Numbered from the stretch's first letter, positions 52,226-60,663 are shown. The stretch: 64,000 nt of DNA from JAOUEA01 sp963825635 (GCA_963825635.1 CAWGTU010000001.1:1426001-1490000), one strand, 5' to 3'. Numbers and translations are program-made. Notes: generated by a model from the letters alone, not told the origin.

Positions 52226-53583
52226 CGCAGCGCCTCCGCAACGCTCTCCAAGCCTGCGACGCGCGAGCCCTTCACGAGCACGACGTCCCCGACGTGGGCG
52301 TGCGTCCGCACGTCGGCCAGCGCGTCCCTGGGATCGTCGTAGGACACGACGTTCTCGGGCTCCACGCCCTCACGGAGCGCTGCCATCGCGATCGGTCGAG
52401 CGTCGCGTCCGACCGTCACGAGGCGGTCGACCGGCAGCCGTGCCGCGAGATCGCCCACCTGCTCGTGCGCATCTCCCGCGATCGGTCCGATCTCGGCCAT
52501 GTGCCCGAGGACCGCGATCAGCCGAGCGTCGGCGGCCATCACACGAGCGGTCTTGAGCGCTGCCGCCATCGACTCGGGGTTCGCGTTGTACGCGTCGTTG
52601 ATGACGCGGACGCCCTCGTGGGTCGTGAAGGTCTCCATGCGCCAGCGCGAGACGGCCGTGCTGCCGAGTGCCTCTGCCGATGCCTCGGCAGGGACGCCGA
52701 GGATCTGGCCGACCGCCGCCGCTGCGAGGGCGTTGAGCACCATGTGCTCGCCGGCGATCGAGAGGTCGACGGGCACGGACCGATCCCCGGCGAGGAGGGT
52801 GAACGAGGCCGTTCCATCGGCCCCGATCTCCACGCCCTCGGCTCGTACATCCGCATCGGGATGCACGCCGAAGGTGACGACACGGCCTGCGGCGCGTGAG
52901 CGGAAGCCGGCGACGATCGGGTCGTCGGCGTTCAGGACGGCCCAGCCGTCGGCCGCGACGGCCTCGACCGGCTCCGCCGACGCCTCGACGATCGCCTCCC
53001 AGGACCCGAAGACCTCGATGTGCGCCACGCCGACGTTCGTCACGACGACGATCGCCGGCTTCGCGACCTCGCAGAGCAGCGTCACGTCGCCCTTGCGACG
53101 GGCGCCGAGCTCGGCGACGACGACCTCGGCCGAGGGGTCGGCGCCGAGGATCGTGATCGGCAGGCCGATCTCGTTGTTGAACGACCCCGGGCTCGCGTGC
53201 GTCCGATACGCGCGGGAGAGCACCGCCGACACCATGTCCTTCGTGGTCGTCTTCCCGTTGGCCCCGGTGATCCCGACCACGATCGCGGACGACCGCGCCC
53301 GTTCCGCCGTGGCGAGCTTCAGCAGGGCTTCGCCGGTCGAGGCGACCACGATGCCCGACCCCGACACCACGACACCCTCGGGCACGAGCGCCCCCGTCGC
53401 GCCGCGTTCGAGCGCATCCTCCACGAACCGAGACCCATCGGTCCGCTCGCCGGAGAGTGCGACGAACAGCGCGCCCGGGCCCGCGAGACGCGAATCGGTC
53501 ACGACGTGCGTGACCTGCTGATCGGGGCCGGTGAGCCTGCCACCCACCTCCTCCGCGATCGCCGACATCGACCGAGGGATCAC
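52222..53583 (-). CDS. murF: UDP-MurNAc-tripeptide--D-Ala-D-Ala ligase
   Basis: A 453-residue Mur ligase adding D-Ala-D-Ala. Motifs: VTDSRLAGPGALFVALSGER, ATP loop GANGKTTTK, SFNNEIGLP, VINDAYNANPESM and VLGHMAEIG. GTG at 53583 overlaps murE (GTGA). Confidence 0.97.
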   Translation of the reverse strand: MIPRSMSAIAEEVGGRLTGPDQQVTHVVTDSRLAGPGALFVALSGERTDGSRFVEDALERGATGALVPEGVVVSGSGIVVASTGEALLKLATAERARSSAIVVGITGANGKTTTKDMVSAVLSRAYRTHASPGSFNNEIGLPITILGADPSAEVVVAELGARRKGDVTLLCEVAKPAIVVVTNVGVAHIEVFGSWEAIVEASAEPVEAVAADGWAVLNADDPIVAGFRSRAAGRVVTFGVHPDADVRAEGVEIGADGTASFTLLAGDRSVPVDLSIAGEHMVLNALAAAAVGQILGVPAEASAEALGSTAVSRWRMETFTTHEGVRVINDAYNANPESMAAALKTARVMAADARLIAVLGHMAEIGPIAGDAHEQVGDLAARLPVDRLVTVGRDARPIAMAALREGVEPENVVSYDDPRDALADVRTHAHVGDVVLVKGSRVAGLESVAEALR

Positions 53584-55118
53584 GTCCGCCCCCCGAGCGC
53601 TCGGAGCTCCTCGCGGGCGACGGCGCGATCGTCGAACTCGATCGTCCGACCGGCGATCTCCTGGGAGGGCTCGTGGCCCTTGCCTGCGATCACCACCACG
53701 TCACCGGGTGCCGCGTCTCCCAAGGCGCGTGCGATCGCGGCGCGGCGATCAGCCTCGATCACGTAGTCGCCACCACCCTCGATCGCCCCGGGTTCGATCG
53801 CCGCGATGATCTCGGCCGGATCCTCGGAACGAGGATTGTCCGAGGTGATGATCGTCAGGTCGGCGGTCGAGGTCGCCGCCTTCCCCATCAAGGGTCGCTT
53901 GGCGCGGTCGCGGTCTCCCCCGCAACCGAACACGACGATCAGCCGGCCCGTGGCCAGCGGGCGCGTGGCCTGCAGCACGCCGTGGATGCTATCCGGCGTG
54001 TGGGCGTAGTCCACCACCACCAGGAACTCCTGCCCCTCGTCGAGGGGTTCCACCCGACCCGGCACCTCGCGAACGTCGGCGATGCCCTCGACGATCGCCG
54101 TGTCGTGCAGGCCCACGGCTCGGCCCAGCGCGATCGCGGCCAGGCAGTTCGAGACGTTGAACGCGCCGCGCAGGGAGGAGCGCACAGCGAGTCCGTCGGC
54201 CCGGAAGGCGATCCCGGACGCGGTGACCTGGACGTCGACGGCGCGGAGGTCGGCGACGACGTCGACCGCGTACGTCGACACCGGGATCGCGGGCGACCTC
54301 AGCAGCCGACGACCCCACGGGTCGTCCGCGTTGACGAGTCCCCGGTGAGCGTGCCGCGACGTGAACAGCGCAGCCTTGGCCGCGAAGTACCGCTCCATCG
54401 ACGCGTGGAAGTCGAGGTGGTCCCGCGAGAGGTTCGTGAACGCGACCGCGTCGTAGACCACGCCGTCGATCCGGTGCTGTTCGATCGCGTGCGACGACGC
54501 CTCCATCGCCACGAGACCGACGCCGCCATCGCGCATGCGGGCGAGCAGCCGGTGCAGATCGGGAGCCTCGGGAGTCGTGCGGTCGAGCGGGAGCGGCTCC
54601 CCGTCGGCGCGAGCTCCCGTGGTGCCGATCACCCCCGGGCGTACACCCGCTCGACGGGCGATCGCCTCCAGCAGGTAGGTCGTGGTGGTCTTCCCGTTCG
54701 TCCCGGTGACCCCGAGCATCGTCATCGACTCCGCGGGTTCACGGAAGGCCCGGGCCGCGATCGGACCCATCGCCTCGCGGACGGAGGGGACGAGCACCTG
54801 GGGAGCCGCCAGATCGAGCCACCGCTCGACGACGAGCGCGGCGGCGCCCGCATCGAGCGCCGAGCGAGCGAAGTCGTGCCCGTCGGCCGTCGCGCCAGTC
54901 ACGCAGCAGAACAAGGCACCCGTGCCCACGGCGCGGGAGTCGTAGGCGACGTCGAGGATCGAGAGCGCCGTGTCGCCCCGAGGTTCGGCATCGGGGACGG
55001 CGTCGACCAGCGCCGAGAGGGGGATCGGCGGGAACGCAGGCGTGGACGGGGGGGACACCGACGGGGAAGCCACCGATCCCGAGCTTACCCGGGCCCCCGG
55101 CCGCCGGCCGGTAGCCAT
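53580..55118 (-). CDS. murE: UDP-MurNAc-dipeptide--meso-diaminopimelate ligase
   Basis: A 512-residue Mur ligase adding the third peptide residue. ATP loop GTNGKTTTT (139-147), SSHAIEQHRIDGV, and DNPRSEDP with DNPR at 427-430, the motif of meso-diaminopimelate rather than lysine enzymes. The first 30 residues (Ser/Pro/Ala) are a low-complexity extension. ATG at 55118 overlaps the ftsI stop by one base (TGATG). Confidence 0.97.
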   Translation of the reverse strand: MATGRRPGARVSSGSVASPSVSPPSTPAFPPIPLSALVDAVPDAEPRGDTALSILDVAYDSRAVGTGALFCCVTGATADGHDFARSALDAGAAALVVERWLDLAAPQVLVPSVREAMGPIAARAFREPAESMTMLGVTGTNGKTTTTYLLEAIARRAGVRPGVIGTTGARADGEPLPLDRTTPEAPDLHRLLARMRDGGVGLVAMEASSHAIEQHRIDGVVYDAVAFTNLSRDHLDFHASMERYFAAKAALFTSRHAHRGLVNADDPWGRRLLRSPAIPVSTYAVDVVADLRAVDVQVTASGIAFRADGLAVRSSLRGAFNVSNCLAAIALGRAVGLHDTAIVEGIADVREVPGRVEPLDEGQEFLVVVDYAHTPDSIHGVLQATRPLATGRLIVVFGCGGDRDRAKRPLMGKAATSTADLTIITSDNPRSEDPAEIIAAIEPGAIEGGGDYVIEADRRAAIARALGDAAPGDVVVIAGKGHEPSQEIAGRTIEFDDRAVAREELRALGGRT

Positions 55119-57256
55119 CAGGAGGTTCCCAGGGCGTTCGGCGGCAGGGCCACCGGGGGTGCAGCGGGGATCGCGAGGCGCTGGATCGCGTAGCGAGCGA
55201 TCTCCTGGAACAACGGCGCCGCCGCCAGGCCACCATAGACGGTGCGGGGCTCGTCGATCGAGACCGCGATCACCACGCGAGGGTCGGCGGCCGGCAAGAA
55301 CCCCGCGAACGACGCGTGGTAGCGCTGCACGTAGCGGCCGTACGCGTCGAGCTTGCGCGAGGTGCCGGTCTTGCCCGCGACCTGGTAGCCCGGGATCTGC
55401 GCGTTCACACCCGTCCCCTCTTCGACTGCGGACGCGAGCATGCTCGTGAGCAGCTGCGCCGTGTCGGGACGGATGATCCGGTGGGTGCGCCTCGCGTCGG
55501 CCTCGGCGAACGCGCCGTCGGGTGCCTCGAAGCCGCGAACGAGCGTCGGCTGCATCCGGCGCCCGCCGTTCGCGATCGTCGCGTAGACGTTGGCCATCTG
55601 CAGGGGGGTCACCGAGATGCCCTGGCCGTAGGAGACCGTCGCCCGGATCACCTCGTCCCAGCTCTCGCCGGGCAGCAGCACGCCCGCCGCTTCGCCCGGG
55701 AACCCGACTCCGGTCGGACTGCCGTATCCGAACTTCTCCATGAAGGAGCCGAGCGTCACGCTCCCGACCTGCTCGGCGATCAGCGCGGCACCGATGTTGC
55801 TCGACTCCGTGATGATGTCCCCGAGCGTCATCGACTCCACCGGGTGCTCGTGCGAATCACGGATCGTGAACGGCCCGACCTTCATCGACGCGGGCACGCG
55901 GAACCGCTGCTCGAGGGAGACGGCCCCGGTCTCGAGCGCCGCCGCCGCTGTGATGATCTTGTTGACTGAGCCCGGCTCGAACGCGTCGGTCACCGCACGG
56001 TTGCGCATCGCGTCGACCGGCGCCTCGCTGTACTCGTTGGGGTCGAACCAGGGGTAGGTGGCCATCGCCAGCACCTCGCCCGTGGCGGGGTCCATCACAA
56101 CCGCCGTACCGCCCAACGCCCCGTTCGCCTTCACCGCTCGCTCGAGCGCGGCCTGCACCATGTACTGCATCTGCCGGTCGATCGTCGTGTGCATCGTCGA
56201 ACCGGGGACGGGGTCGACGAGCGTGTCGAGCCCGGTCGAGATCGGCAGCCCGTCGGCCGACATCTCGGCCGTGCGCTCGCCGGGAGTGCCCGCGAGCACG
56301 TCGTCGAAGGCGCTCTCGAGCCCGGCGGCACCCTCCCCGTCGACGTTCACGAAGCCCAACACCTGCGCCGCGAGTGTCCCGGCCGGGTAGTAACGCTTCG
56401 GCACCTCGAGGAAGCCGATGCCGGGCAGGGCCAGGTTCTCGAGTTCCTCCGCGGCCTCGAGGTCGACCTGCCGGTCGATGAAGGCGAACGTGCCGTCGCT
56501 CTCGAGCGCCGCCCGGACCTCTCGGGCGCGCAGATCGAGGACGCCGGCGATCGTCTCGGCCTCGGCACGCGGGTCGACGACGTAGCGGGGGTCCACGTAG
56601 ATGTCGCGGGCTTCCCGCGTCACGGCCATCGGCACGCCCGAGCGATCGACGATCTCCCCGCGCTGGGCGGGCAGCGTGATCGTTCGAACGCGCTGCTGCA
56701 GCCCCATCGCCTCGAGCTCGGGGTTATCGCGGACCTGCAGGAATGCCAACCGCACGACGATGCCGCCGAAGGCGAGCATCATCAGGGTGAGCATCGCGAT
56801 GAGCCTCGTCACCGGCGGGCGGGTCATGCTCCCCCTCCCGTCGGCGCCCTCACCGTTCGGGATGAGCGGGCGCGAGCGCTCCCCCGGCACCCGCAGGATC
56901 ACCGAGTCACCGGGACCAGGCACGACCATGCCGACGACGTCGGCCCATTCCGCGATCCGCGAGGGCGACGAGAGGCGGGCGACCTCGATGCCGAGCTCCT
57001 CGTTCCGCTCCTGCAGGGTTCGCACCCGCTGGTCGAACGCCTCGGTCCGGTACGTCGTGTTCACGACCATCGCGTTGAGCCCCACGACGACGAACACGAG
57101 AGCCGAGACGACCGCCGCCGAGAGGAACCAGAACGCGGGGGTGGACCCGCGGCGCGCCCGACGCTGGGGAGGGGTGGAGGGTGTCGGGCGCGCCGCGGGT
57201 CGCGCTGTGCGCGCGGGCGGTCGGGGTGCGGGGAGGTTCCGTGCGGGAAGGCTCAC
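55118..57256 (-). CDS. ftsI: FtsL-FtsI continuous reading frame (septal transpeptidase PBP3)
   Basis: One uninterrupted 712-residue frame. Residues 1-143 look like FtsL: basic Pro-rich N-terminus, TM (41-65), short coil with Glu/Gln/Arg (72-97). From Met144 a complete FtsI follows: TM (151-170), dimerisation domain, and transpeptidase with S430-V-N-K433, S485-S-N487 and KTG at 629-631; no PASTA domains. No stop separates them, yet ATG 56827 (Met144) has GGGAGGGGG 3 to 4 bases upstream. In one chain, two TMs would put either the FtsL coil or the transpeptidase on the wrong side of the membrane, so separate FtsI made from Met144 is probable and the upstream product may be a read-through, a lost stop, or a sequence error. 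GTG at 57256 overlaps rsmH (GTGA). Confidence 0.9.
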   Translation of the reverse strand: MSLPARNLPAPRPPARTARPAARPTPSTPPQRRARRGSTPAFWFLSAAVVSALVFVVVGLNAMVVNTTYRTEAFDQRVRTLQERNEELGIEVARLSSPSRIAEWADVVGMVVPGPGDSVILRVPGERSRPLIPNGEGADGRGSMTRPPVTRLIAMLTLMMLAFGGIVVRLAFLQVRDNPELEAMGLQQRVRTITLPAQRGEIVDRSGVPMAVTREARDIYVDPRYVVDPRAEAETIAGVLDLRAREVRAALESDGTFAFIDRQVDLEAAEELENLALPGIGFLEVPKRYYPAGTLAAQVLGFVNVDGEGAAGLESAFDDVLAGTPGERTAEMSADGLPISTGLDTLVDPVPGSTMHTTIDRQMQYMVQAALERAVKANGALGGTAVVMDPATGEVLAMATYPWFDPNEYSEAPVDAMRNRAVTDAFEPGSVNKIITAAAALETGAVSLEQRFRVPASMKVGPFTIRDSHEHPVESMTLGDIITESSNIGAALIAEQVGSVTLGSFMEKFGYGSPTGVGFPGEAAGVLLPGESWDEVIRATVSYGQGISVTPLQMANVYATIANGGRRMQPTLVRGFEAPDGAFAEADARRTHRIIRPDTAQLLTSMLASAVEEGTGVNAQIPGYQVAGKTGTSRKLDAYGRYVQRYHASFAGFLPAADPRVVIAVSIDEPRTVYGGLAAAPLFQEIARYAIQRLAIPAAPPVALPPNALGTS
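56825..56839 (-). promoter_or_regulatory. Internal ribosome site and ATG for stand-alone FtsI
   Basis: Minus-strand GGGAGGGGG (56839-56831) sits 3 bases before ATG (56827-56825) inside the ftsL-ftsI frame. It is as strong as any ribosome site in the cluster. A TGA in another frame ends at 56848, about 20 bases upstream, so a single-base shift would give a separate FtsL stop followed by this start. Confidence 0.6.
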
Positions 57257-58164
57257 GCGGCCACCTCGGCTCGCTCGGCGGCGCGGAAGATCGCGCTGCG
57301 CGCACGGGGGTTCCGAGCGACTTCCTCCTCGGACGGACGCAGGGGCTTCCTCGTCAGCACCGTGACGCGGTCGTCCTCGCGGAACGTCGTCTTCACGACG
57401 CGGTCCTCGAGCGAGTGGTACGCGATCACGACCACGCGGCCCCCGGGAGCGAGGAGCCCGACCGCCTGAGGCAGGGAGGCGGCGAGCTCCTCGATCTCCC
57501 GGTTGACCGCGATGCGGAGCGCCTGGAACGTGCGACGCGCGGGGTGGGGGCCCCCCGGTCGTCGTCCCACGGCGCCCACGACCACGCCGGCGAGCTGGTC
57601 CGTGGTGGTGATCGGTCGGCGCCGGACGATCGCCCGCGCGATACGACGCGAGCGTCGTTCGCCCCCGAGCTCGTAGATCAGGTCGGCGAGGTCGCCTTCG
57701 GGCAACGAGTTCACGAGGTCGGCCGCCGACGGCTCGTCGTCGACGGCGCCCGCCATGCGCATGTCGAGCGGACCGTCGTCGCGATAGCTGAACCCGCGCT
57801 CGGCCCGATCGAGCTGCATCGACGAGACCCCGAGGTCGTACAGCACGCCGTCCACTGGCCCGCCGGTGACCTCGTCGTCCACCTCGTGGAACGTCGTCCT
57901 GACCGAGCGGAAGCGCCCGCCGTACGGGGCCAGCCGCTCGTCGGCGACGGCAAGCGCCTCGGCGTCGCGATCGATGCCGATCACCCGGTCGGCGCCCGCG
58001 CGCAGCAGCGCCTCGGTGTGTCCACCCGCTCCGAGCGTCATGTCCACGACCGTCCCGGTGCGCGGGGCGTCGTCGACGAGGAAGCGGACCACCTCGGCGA
58101 CCATGACGGGGTCGTGCGGCACGACCGCATCAGCCGCCGCCCCCGTCGCATCCGGCTCCCCCAC
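57253..58164 (-). CDS. rsmH: 16S rRNA (cytosine-1402-N4)-methyltransferase
   Basis: A 303-residue methyltransferase (MraW). SAM motif TLGAGGHTEALL, then GIDRDAEAL, YDLGVSSMQLDRAERGFSY and the C-terminal VVIAYHSLEDRVVK block are diagnostic. GTG at 58164 is one base after the small upstream ORF's stop; its stop overlaps the ftsL start. Confidence 0.97.
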   Translation of the reverse strand: MGEPDATGAAADAVVPHDPVMVAEVVRFLVDDAPRTGTVVDMTLGAGGHTEALLRAGADRVIGIDRDAEALAVADERLAPYGGRFRSVRTTFHEVDDEVTGGPVDGVLYDLGVSSMQLDRAERGFSYRDDGPLDMRMAGAVDDEPSAADLVNSLPEGDLADLIYELGGERRSRRIARAIVRRRPITTTDQLAGVVVGAVGRRPGGPHPARRTFQALRIAVNREIEELAASLPQAVGLLAPGGRVVVIAYHSLEDRVVKTTFREDDRVTVLTRKPLRPSEEEVARNPRARSAIFRAAERAEVAA

Positions 58165-58165
58165 G

Positions 58166-58312
58166 TCAACCGAGCTGCCCGGCGAGGATGCCGATGCCGA
58201 TCGATGCGAGGAGCGTGAGCGCCGTCATCCCGATCAGGGACAAGCTCTGCCGTACCTCCGCGCCGAGCTTGGTCGGCTCGACACGTCGTGGACCGGGAAC
58301 CGTCGTTGCCAT
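58166..58312 (-). CDS. Small single-TM protein between mraZ and rsmH
   Basis: A 48-residue protein: basic N-terminus (MATTVPGPRRVEPTKLG) and one membrane segment (LSLIGMTALTLLASIGIGIL). ATG at 58312 has AGGAGG 10 bases upstream, overlapping the mraZ stop region; its stop is one base before the rsmH GTG. Perfect fit between two core genes argues it is real. Too short and simple to assign; it is FtsL-sized in topology only (no coil). Function unknown. Confidence 0.75.
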   Translation of the reverse strand: MATTVPGPRRVEPTKLGAEVRQSLSLIGMTALTLLASIGIGILAGQLG

Positions 58313-58319
58313 GTGCGCC

Positions 58320-58748
58320 CTACCTCCTGGGTTCGAGCGCACCGGTCTGGTACGCATCGGCGAATCCGGCCGTGTAGCTCTCGTGCGTCTCGCGGTTCCA
58401 GATCTCCATGCGGTCGCGCACACCGAGCACCACGACGTCCTTGTCGATGCCGACGGCTTCCCGAAGGCGCTGCGGGATCGTGACCCGCCCCTGGCCGTCG
58501 AGCTTCGCCTCCTCGGAGGAGCCGAAGAACATGCGCGAGTACGCACGTCCGTCCGTGTCGGAAAGAGGAGAGGACGCGACCTCGTCGGATCGCCGCTGCC
58601 ACTCGGCCCTGGGGAAGACGTAGAGGCAGCCGTCCTGGCCCACGGTGATCCAGCAGCCGTCGACGAACGCGGCCCGGAACTTCGCCGGGAGCGAGACCCT
58701 GCCCTTCGGGTCGAGCTGGTAGCTATGCGTGCCGAGCAGTTCGGCCAC
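58320..58748 (-). CDS. mraZ: Transcriptional regulator MraZ
   Basis: A 142-residue protein with two SpoVT/AbrB-like repeats, each with its signature (LDPKGRVSLPAKFRAAF and LDGQGRVTIPQRLREAVG). It binds repeats in its own promoter and regulates the dcw cluster. The GTG at 58748 follows GGGAGGAGG; a GTG at 58769 in frame is less likely. First gene of the cluster. Confidence 0.97.
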   Translation of the reverse strand: MAELLGTHSYQLDPKGRVSLPAKFRAAFVDGCWITVGQDGCLYVFPRAEWQRRSDEVASSPLSDTDGRAYSRMFFGSSEEAKLDGQGRVTIPQRLREAVGIDKDVVVLGVRDRMEIWNRETHESYTAGFADAYQTGALEPRR

Positions 58749-58780
58749 GCCTCCTCCCCTTTCCTCCACTAAGCCACACG

Positions 58781-58809
58781 TTTATGCCACTAACACTCCA
58801 CCTCGTCAA
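58781..58809 (-). promoter_or_regulatory. Predicted mraZ/dcw promoter with AGTGG repeats
   Basis: Minus-strand TTGACG (58809-58804) and CATAAA (58786-58781) are 17 bases apart. GTGG occurs four times between the -35 and the mraZ start (spacings 11, 13 and 8 bases), which may be MraZ boxes since MraZ binds short G-rich direct repeats in other bacteria. Leader of about 30 bases. Confidence 0.55.
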
Positions 58810-58811
58810 CG

Positions 58812-58825
58812 TGAACATGTGTTCG
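58812..58825 (-). promoter_or_regulatory. LexA (SOS) box-like site next to the mraZ -35
   Basis: Minus-strand CGAACACATGTTCA matches the Gram-positive LexA box CGAACRNRYGTTYG at all but the last base. It ends 2 bases before the -35 element of the mraZ promoter, where a repressor would block RNA polymerase. It also lies just after the HNH endonuclease gene. Binding is inferred. Confidence 0.5.
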
Positions 58826-58891
58826 GACGGAGGGTATTCGGCAGGACGTCGCGGAGGCTCGGGGAAGGCGGCGAGGCGGAGCGGGTGCGGG

Positions 58892-59374
58892 CTAGATCAA
58901 GAAGTCTTCCCAGCCCGGCTCGAGATGTCCGAGCGTGAGGTGGAAGCCGTCGCGGGGCGCGAACGGCTGGCGAGCGAGGTGGAAGCCGGCCTCGGCGGGC
59001 GTGCGATCTTCCTTCTTCGCGTTGCATCGGCGACAGGCGGCGACCACGTTCTCCCACACATGCATCCCGCCCCGCGAGCGCGGCAGCACGTGATCGAGGT
59101 TCTCGGCGGACGCGCCGCAGTACTGGCACGCCCACTCATCACGGGCGAACACCGCACGACGCGTGAGCGGGGCGTGCGGACGGTAGGGCACGCGCACGTA
59201 TCTGCGGAGGCGCACGACCGATGGGGCCTCGAGCACCAGGCGCTCGGAATGGAAGATCATGCCGTTGGAGAGCACGACCTCGGCCTTCTCCTTCAGCACG
59301 AGCACGACGGCACGACGCGCTGGCACCACGGCCAGCGGCAGATCGGTCGCGTTGAGGACGAGCGCACGTCCCAT
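58892..59374 (-). CDS. HNH endonuclease family protein
   Basis: A 160-residue protein with the HNH fold at residues 85-125: Cys-Gln-Tyr-Cys, LDHVLPRSRGG, WENVVAACRRCNAKK; the two CxxC pairs bind zinc and His of LDH is the likely catalytic His. The N-terminal 75 residues (GRALVLNATDLPLAVVPARR) are typical of a chromosomal actinobacterial HNH family of unknown role. ATG at 59374; TAGACT at 59387-59382 suggests a leaderless mRNA. The 58749-58891 gap downstream holds the mraZ promoter. Confidence 0.92.
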   Translation of the reverse strand: MGRALVLNATDLPLAVVPARRAVVLVLKEKAEVVLSNGMIFHSERLVLEAPSVVRLRRYVRVPYRPHAPLTRRAVFARDEWACQYCGASAENLDHVLPRSRGGMHVWENVVAACRRCNAKKEDRTPAEAGFHLARQPFAPRDGFHLTLGHLEPGWEDFLI

Positions 59375-59381
59375 GCAGGGC

Positions 59382-59387
59382 AGTCTA
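59382..59387 (-). promoter_or_regulatory. Leaderless-type -10 of the HNH gene
   Basis: Minus-strand TAGACT ends 7 bases before the ATG with no Shine-Dalgarno sequence, so the mRNA probably starts at the ATG. No clear -35. Confidence 0.4.
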
Positions 59388-59412
59388 CGGTGGCCCCGGC
59401 GGACTGGGGGCC

Positions 59413-59440
59413 TCGACGAGGCGAATCACATCTGTGTAAT
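59413..59440 (+). promoter_or_regulatory. Promoter of the structured moxR leader
   Basis: TCGACG (59413-59418) and TGTAAT (59435-59440) are 16 bases apart. The -10 is close to consensus, the -35 weak. Transcription would start near 59447, exactly at the base of the RNA structure that follows. Confidence 0.45.
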
Positions 59441-59445
59441 CTCTC

Positions 59446-59550
59446 GGGTGCGGCGACCGGGTCGAGCGCGATGCCTGGAGTTGCGAATAGGGGCCGCGCG
59501 GGGCGTCCGCGAGCATCGGCCCGGTCGCCGCACACATCGCAGGCTCGACC
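59446..59550 (+). ncRNA. Structured leader RNA candidate upstream of moxR
   Basis: A perfect 14-bp stem (59448-59461 with 59520-59533) encloses a second stem CGATGC/GCATCG (59469-59474 with 59513-59518). The two are joined by a 7-base bulge whose GGTCGAGC (59460-59467) can pair with GCTCGACC just outside the stem (59543-59550), a pseudoknot or alternative pairing. The bulge, pseudoknot partner and 135 bases of leader before the moxR start make a riboswitch-like element or a small RNA possible. It matches no class I recognise. The rest of 59551-59685 shows only a TACGAT -10-like hexamer at 59637 and the moxR ribosome site. Confidence 0.45.
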
Positions 59551-59685
59551 TGTCGCTTTGCGGGAACTTGCTCGCATCTGCTCCGCCCACCCGTCTCGGC
59601 GCGCCGTCACGGATCTGCCTTCCGCTGCATGTGGCGTACGATGGCCGGGTTGCCTCGGGGTACAGCGAGCTGGTTGGAGGTGCCG

Positions 59686-60663
59686 GTGGAGGTCGAGGAG
59701 CGTTCCCAGGACTGGACGCGGTTCGCCGCTCGGTTCCGTGAGATCGAGACGAACGTCGAACGGGTCGTGCGCGGCAAGCATGCGGAGATCCGTCTCGCGC
59801 TCGTCGCGTTGATCGCCGAGGGGCACCTGCTGATCGAGGACGTCCCCGGCGTCGGCAAGACGATGCTCGCGAAGTCGATCGCCCGCTCGATCGACTGCTC
59901 GTTCCGCCGCATCCAGTTCACCCCCGATCTGCTGCCCACCGACGTGACCGGCGTCAACGTCTTCAACCAGGAGCAACGCGACTTCGAGTTCAAGCCGGGC
60001 GCGATCTTCGCCAACATCGTGCTGGGTGACGAGATCAACCGGGCTTCGCCGAAGACCCAGTCGGCCCTCTTGGAATGCATGGAGGAGCGCCAGGTCACGG
60101 TCGACACCGAGACCCATCCGCTGGGCACACCGTTCATGGTGATCGCGACGCAGAACCCGATCGAGCACGAGGGCACCTACCCGCTCCCCGAGGCGCAGCT
60201 CGACCGCTTCATGCTCCGCTTGTCGATCGGGTATCCCAGCACCGAGATCGAGGCCGAGATCCTCGCGAGCCACACGGCCGGCGCACAACCACTCGAGGAG
60301 ATCGGGCCGGTCAGCGACGCCCCGGGGGTCGCGGAGATGATCGAGCAGGCGCGCCGGGTGCACGTTGCGCCGGCTCTTCGTCGATACATCGTCGACCTCG
60401 TCGAGGCGACCCGCCGCCACGGCGACGTCTACCTCGGTGCGAGCCCCCGCGCATCCCTGATGATCCTGCGGGCGGCCCGCGCCTACGCCGCGGCCGACGA
60501 GCGCGACTTCGTGATCCCCGACGACGTCAAGGCGCTCGCCGTTCCCGTCCTCGGACACCGCATCATCGTGACGGCCGACGCCGTCATGACCGGCCGCTCG
60601 ACCGAGGTCGTGCTCCAGGAGATCCTCGCCGAGGTGCCCGTGCCGGTCGCGGAGAACCCCTGA
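59686..60663 (+). CDS. MoxR-family AAA+ ATPase
   Basis: A 325-residue AAA+ protein: Walker A DVPGVGKTM, Walker B VLGDEINRASP, sensor 1 IATQNPIEHEGTYPLPEAQLDRF. MoxR ATPases act as chaperones for partners encoded next to them, here DUF58 and transglutaminase proteins. The GTG at 59686 has GGAGG 5 bases upstream; an ATG at 59629 would add 19 residues and is less likely. Its stop overlaps the DUF58 start (TGATG). Confidence 0.94.
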   Translation: MEVEERSQDWTRFAARFREIETNVERVVRGKHAEIRLALVALIAEGHLLIEDVPGVGKTMLAKSIARSIDCSFRRIQFTPDLLPTDVTGVNVFNQEQRDFEFKPGAIFANIVLGDEINRASPKTQSALLECMEERQVTVDTETHPLGTPFMVIATQNPIEHEGTYPLPEAQLDRFMLRLSIGYPSTEIEAEILASHTAGAQPLEEIGPVSDAPGVAEMIEQARRVHVAPALRRYIVDLVEATRRHGDVYLGASPRASLMILRAARAYAAADERDFVIPDDVKALAVPVLGHRIIVTADAVMTGRSTEVVLQEILAEVPVPVAENP

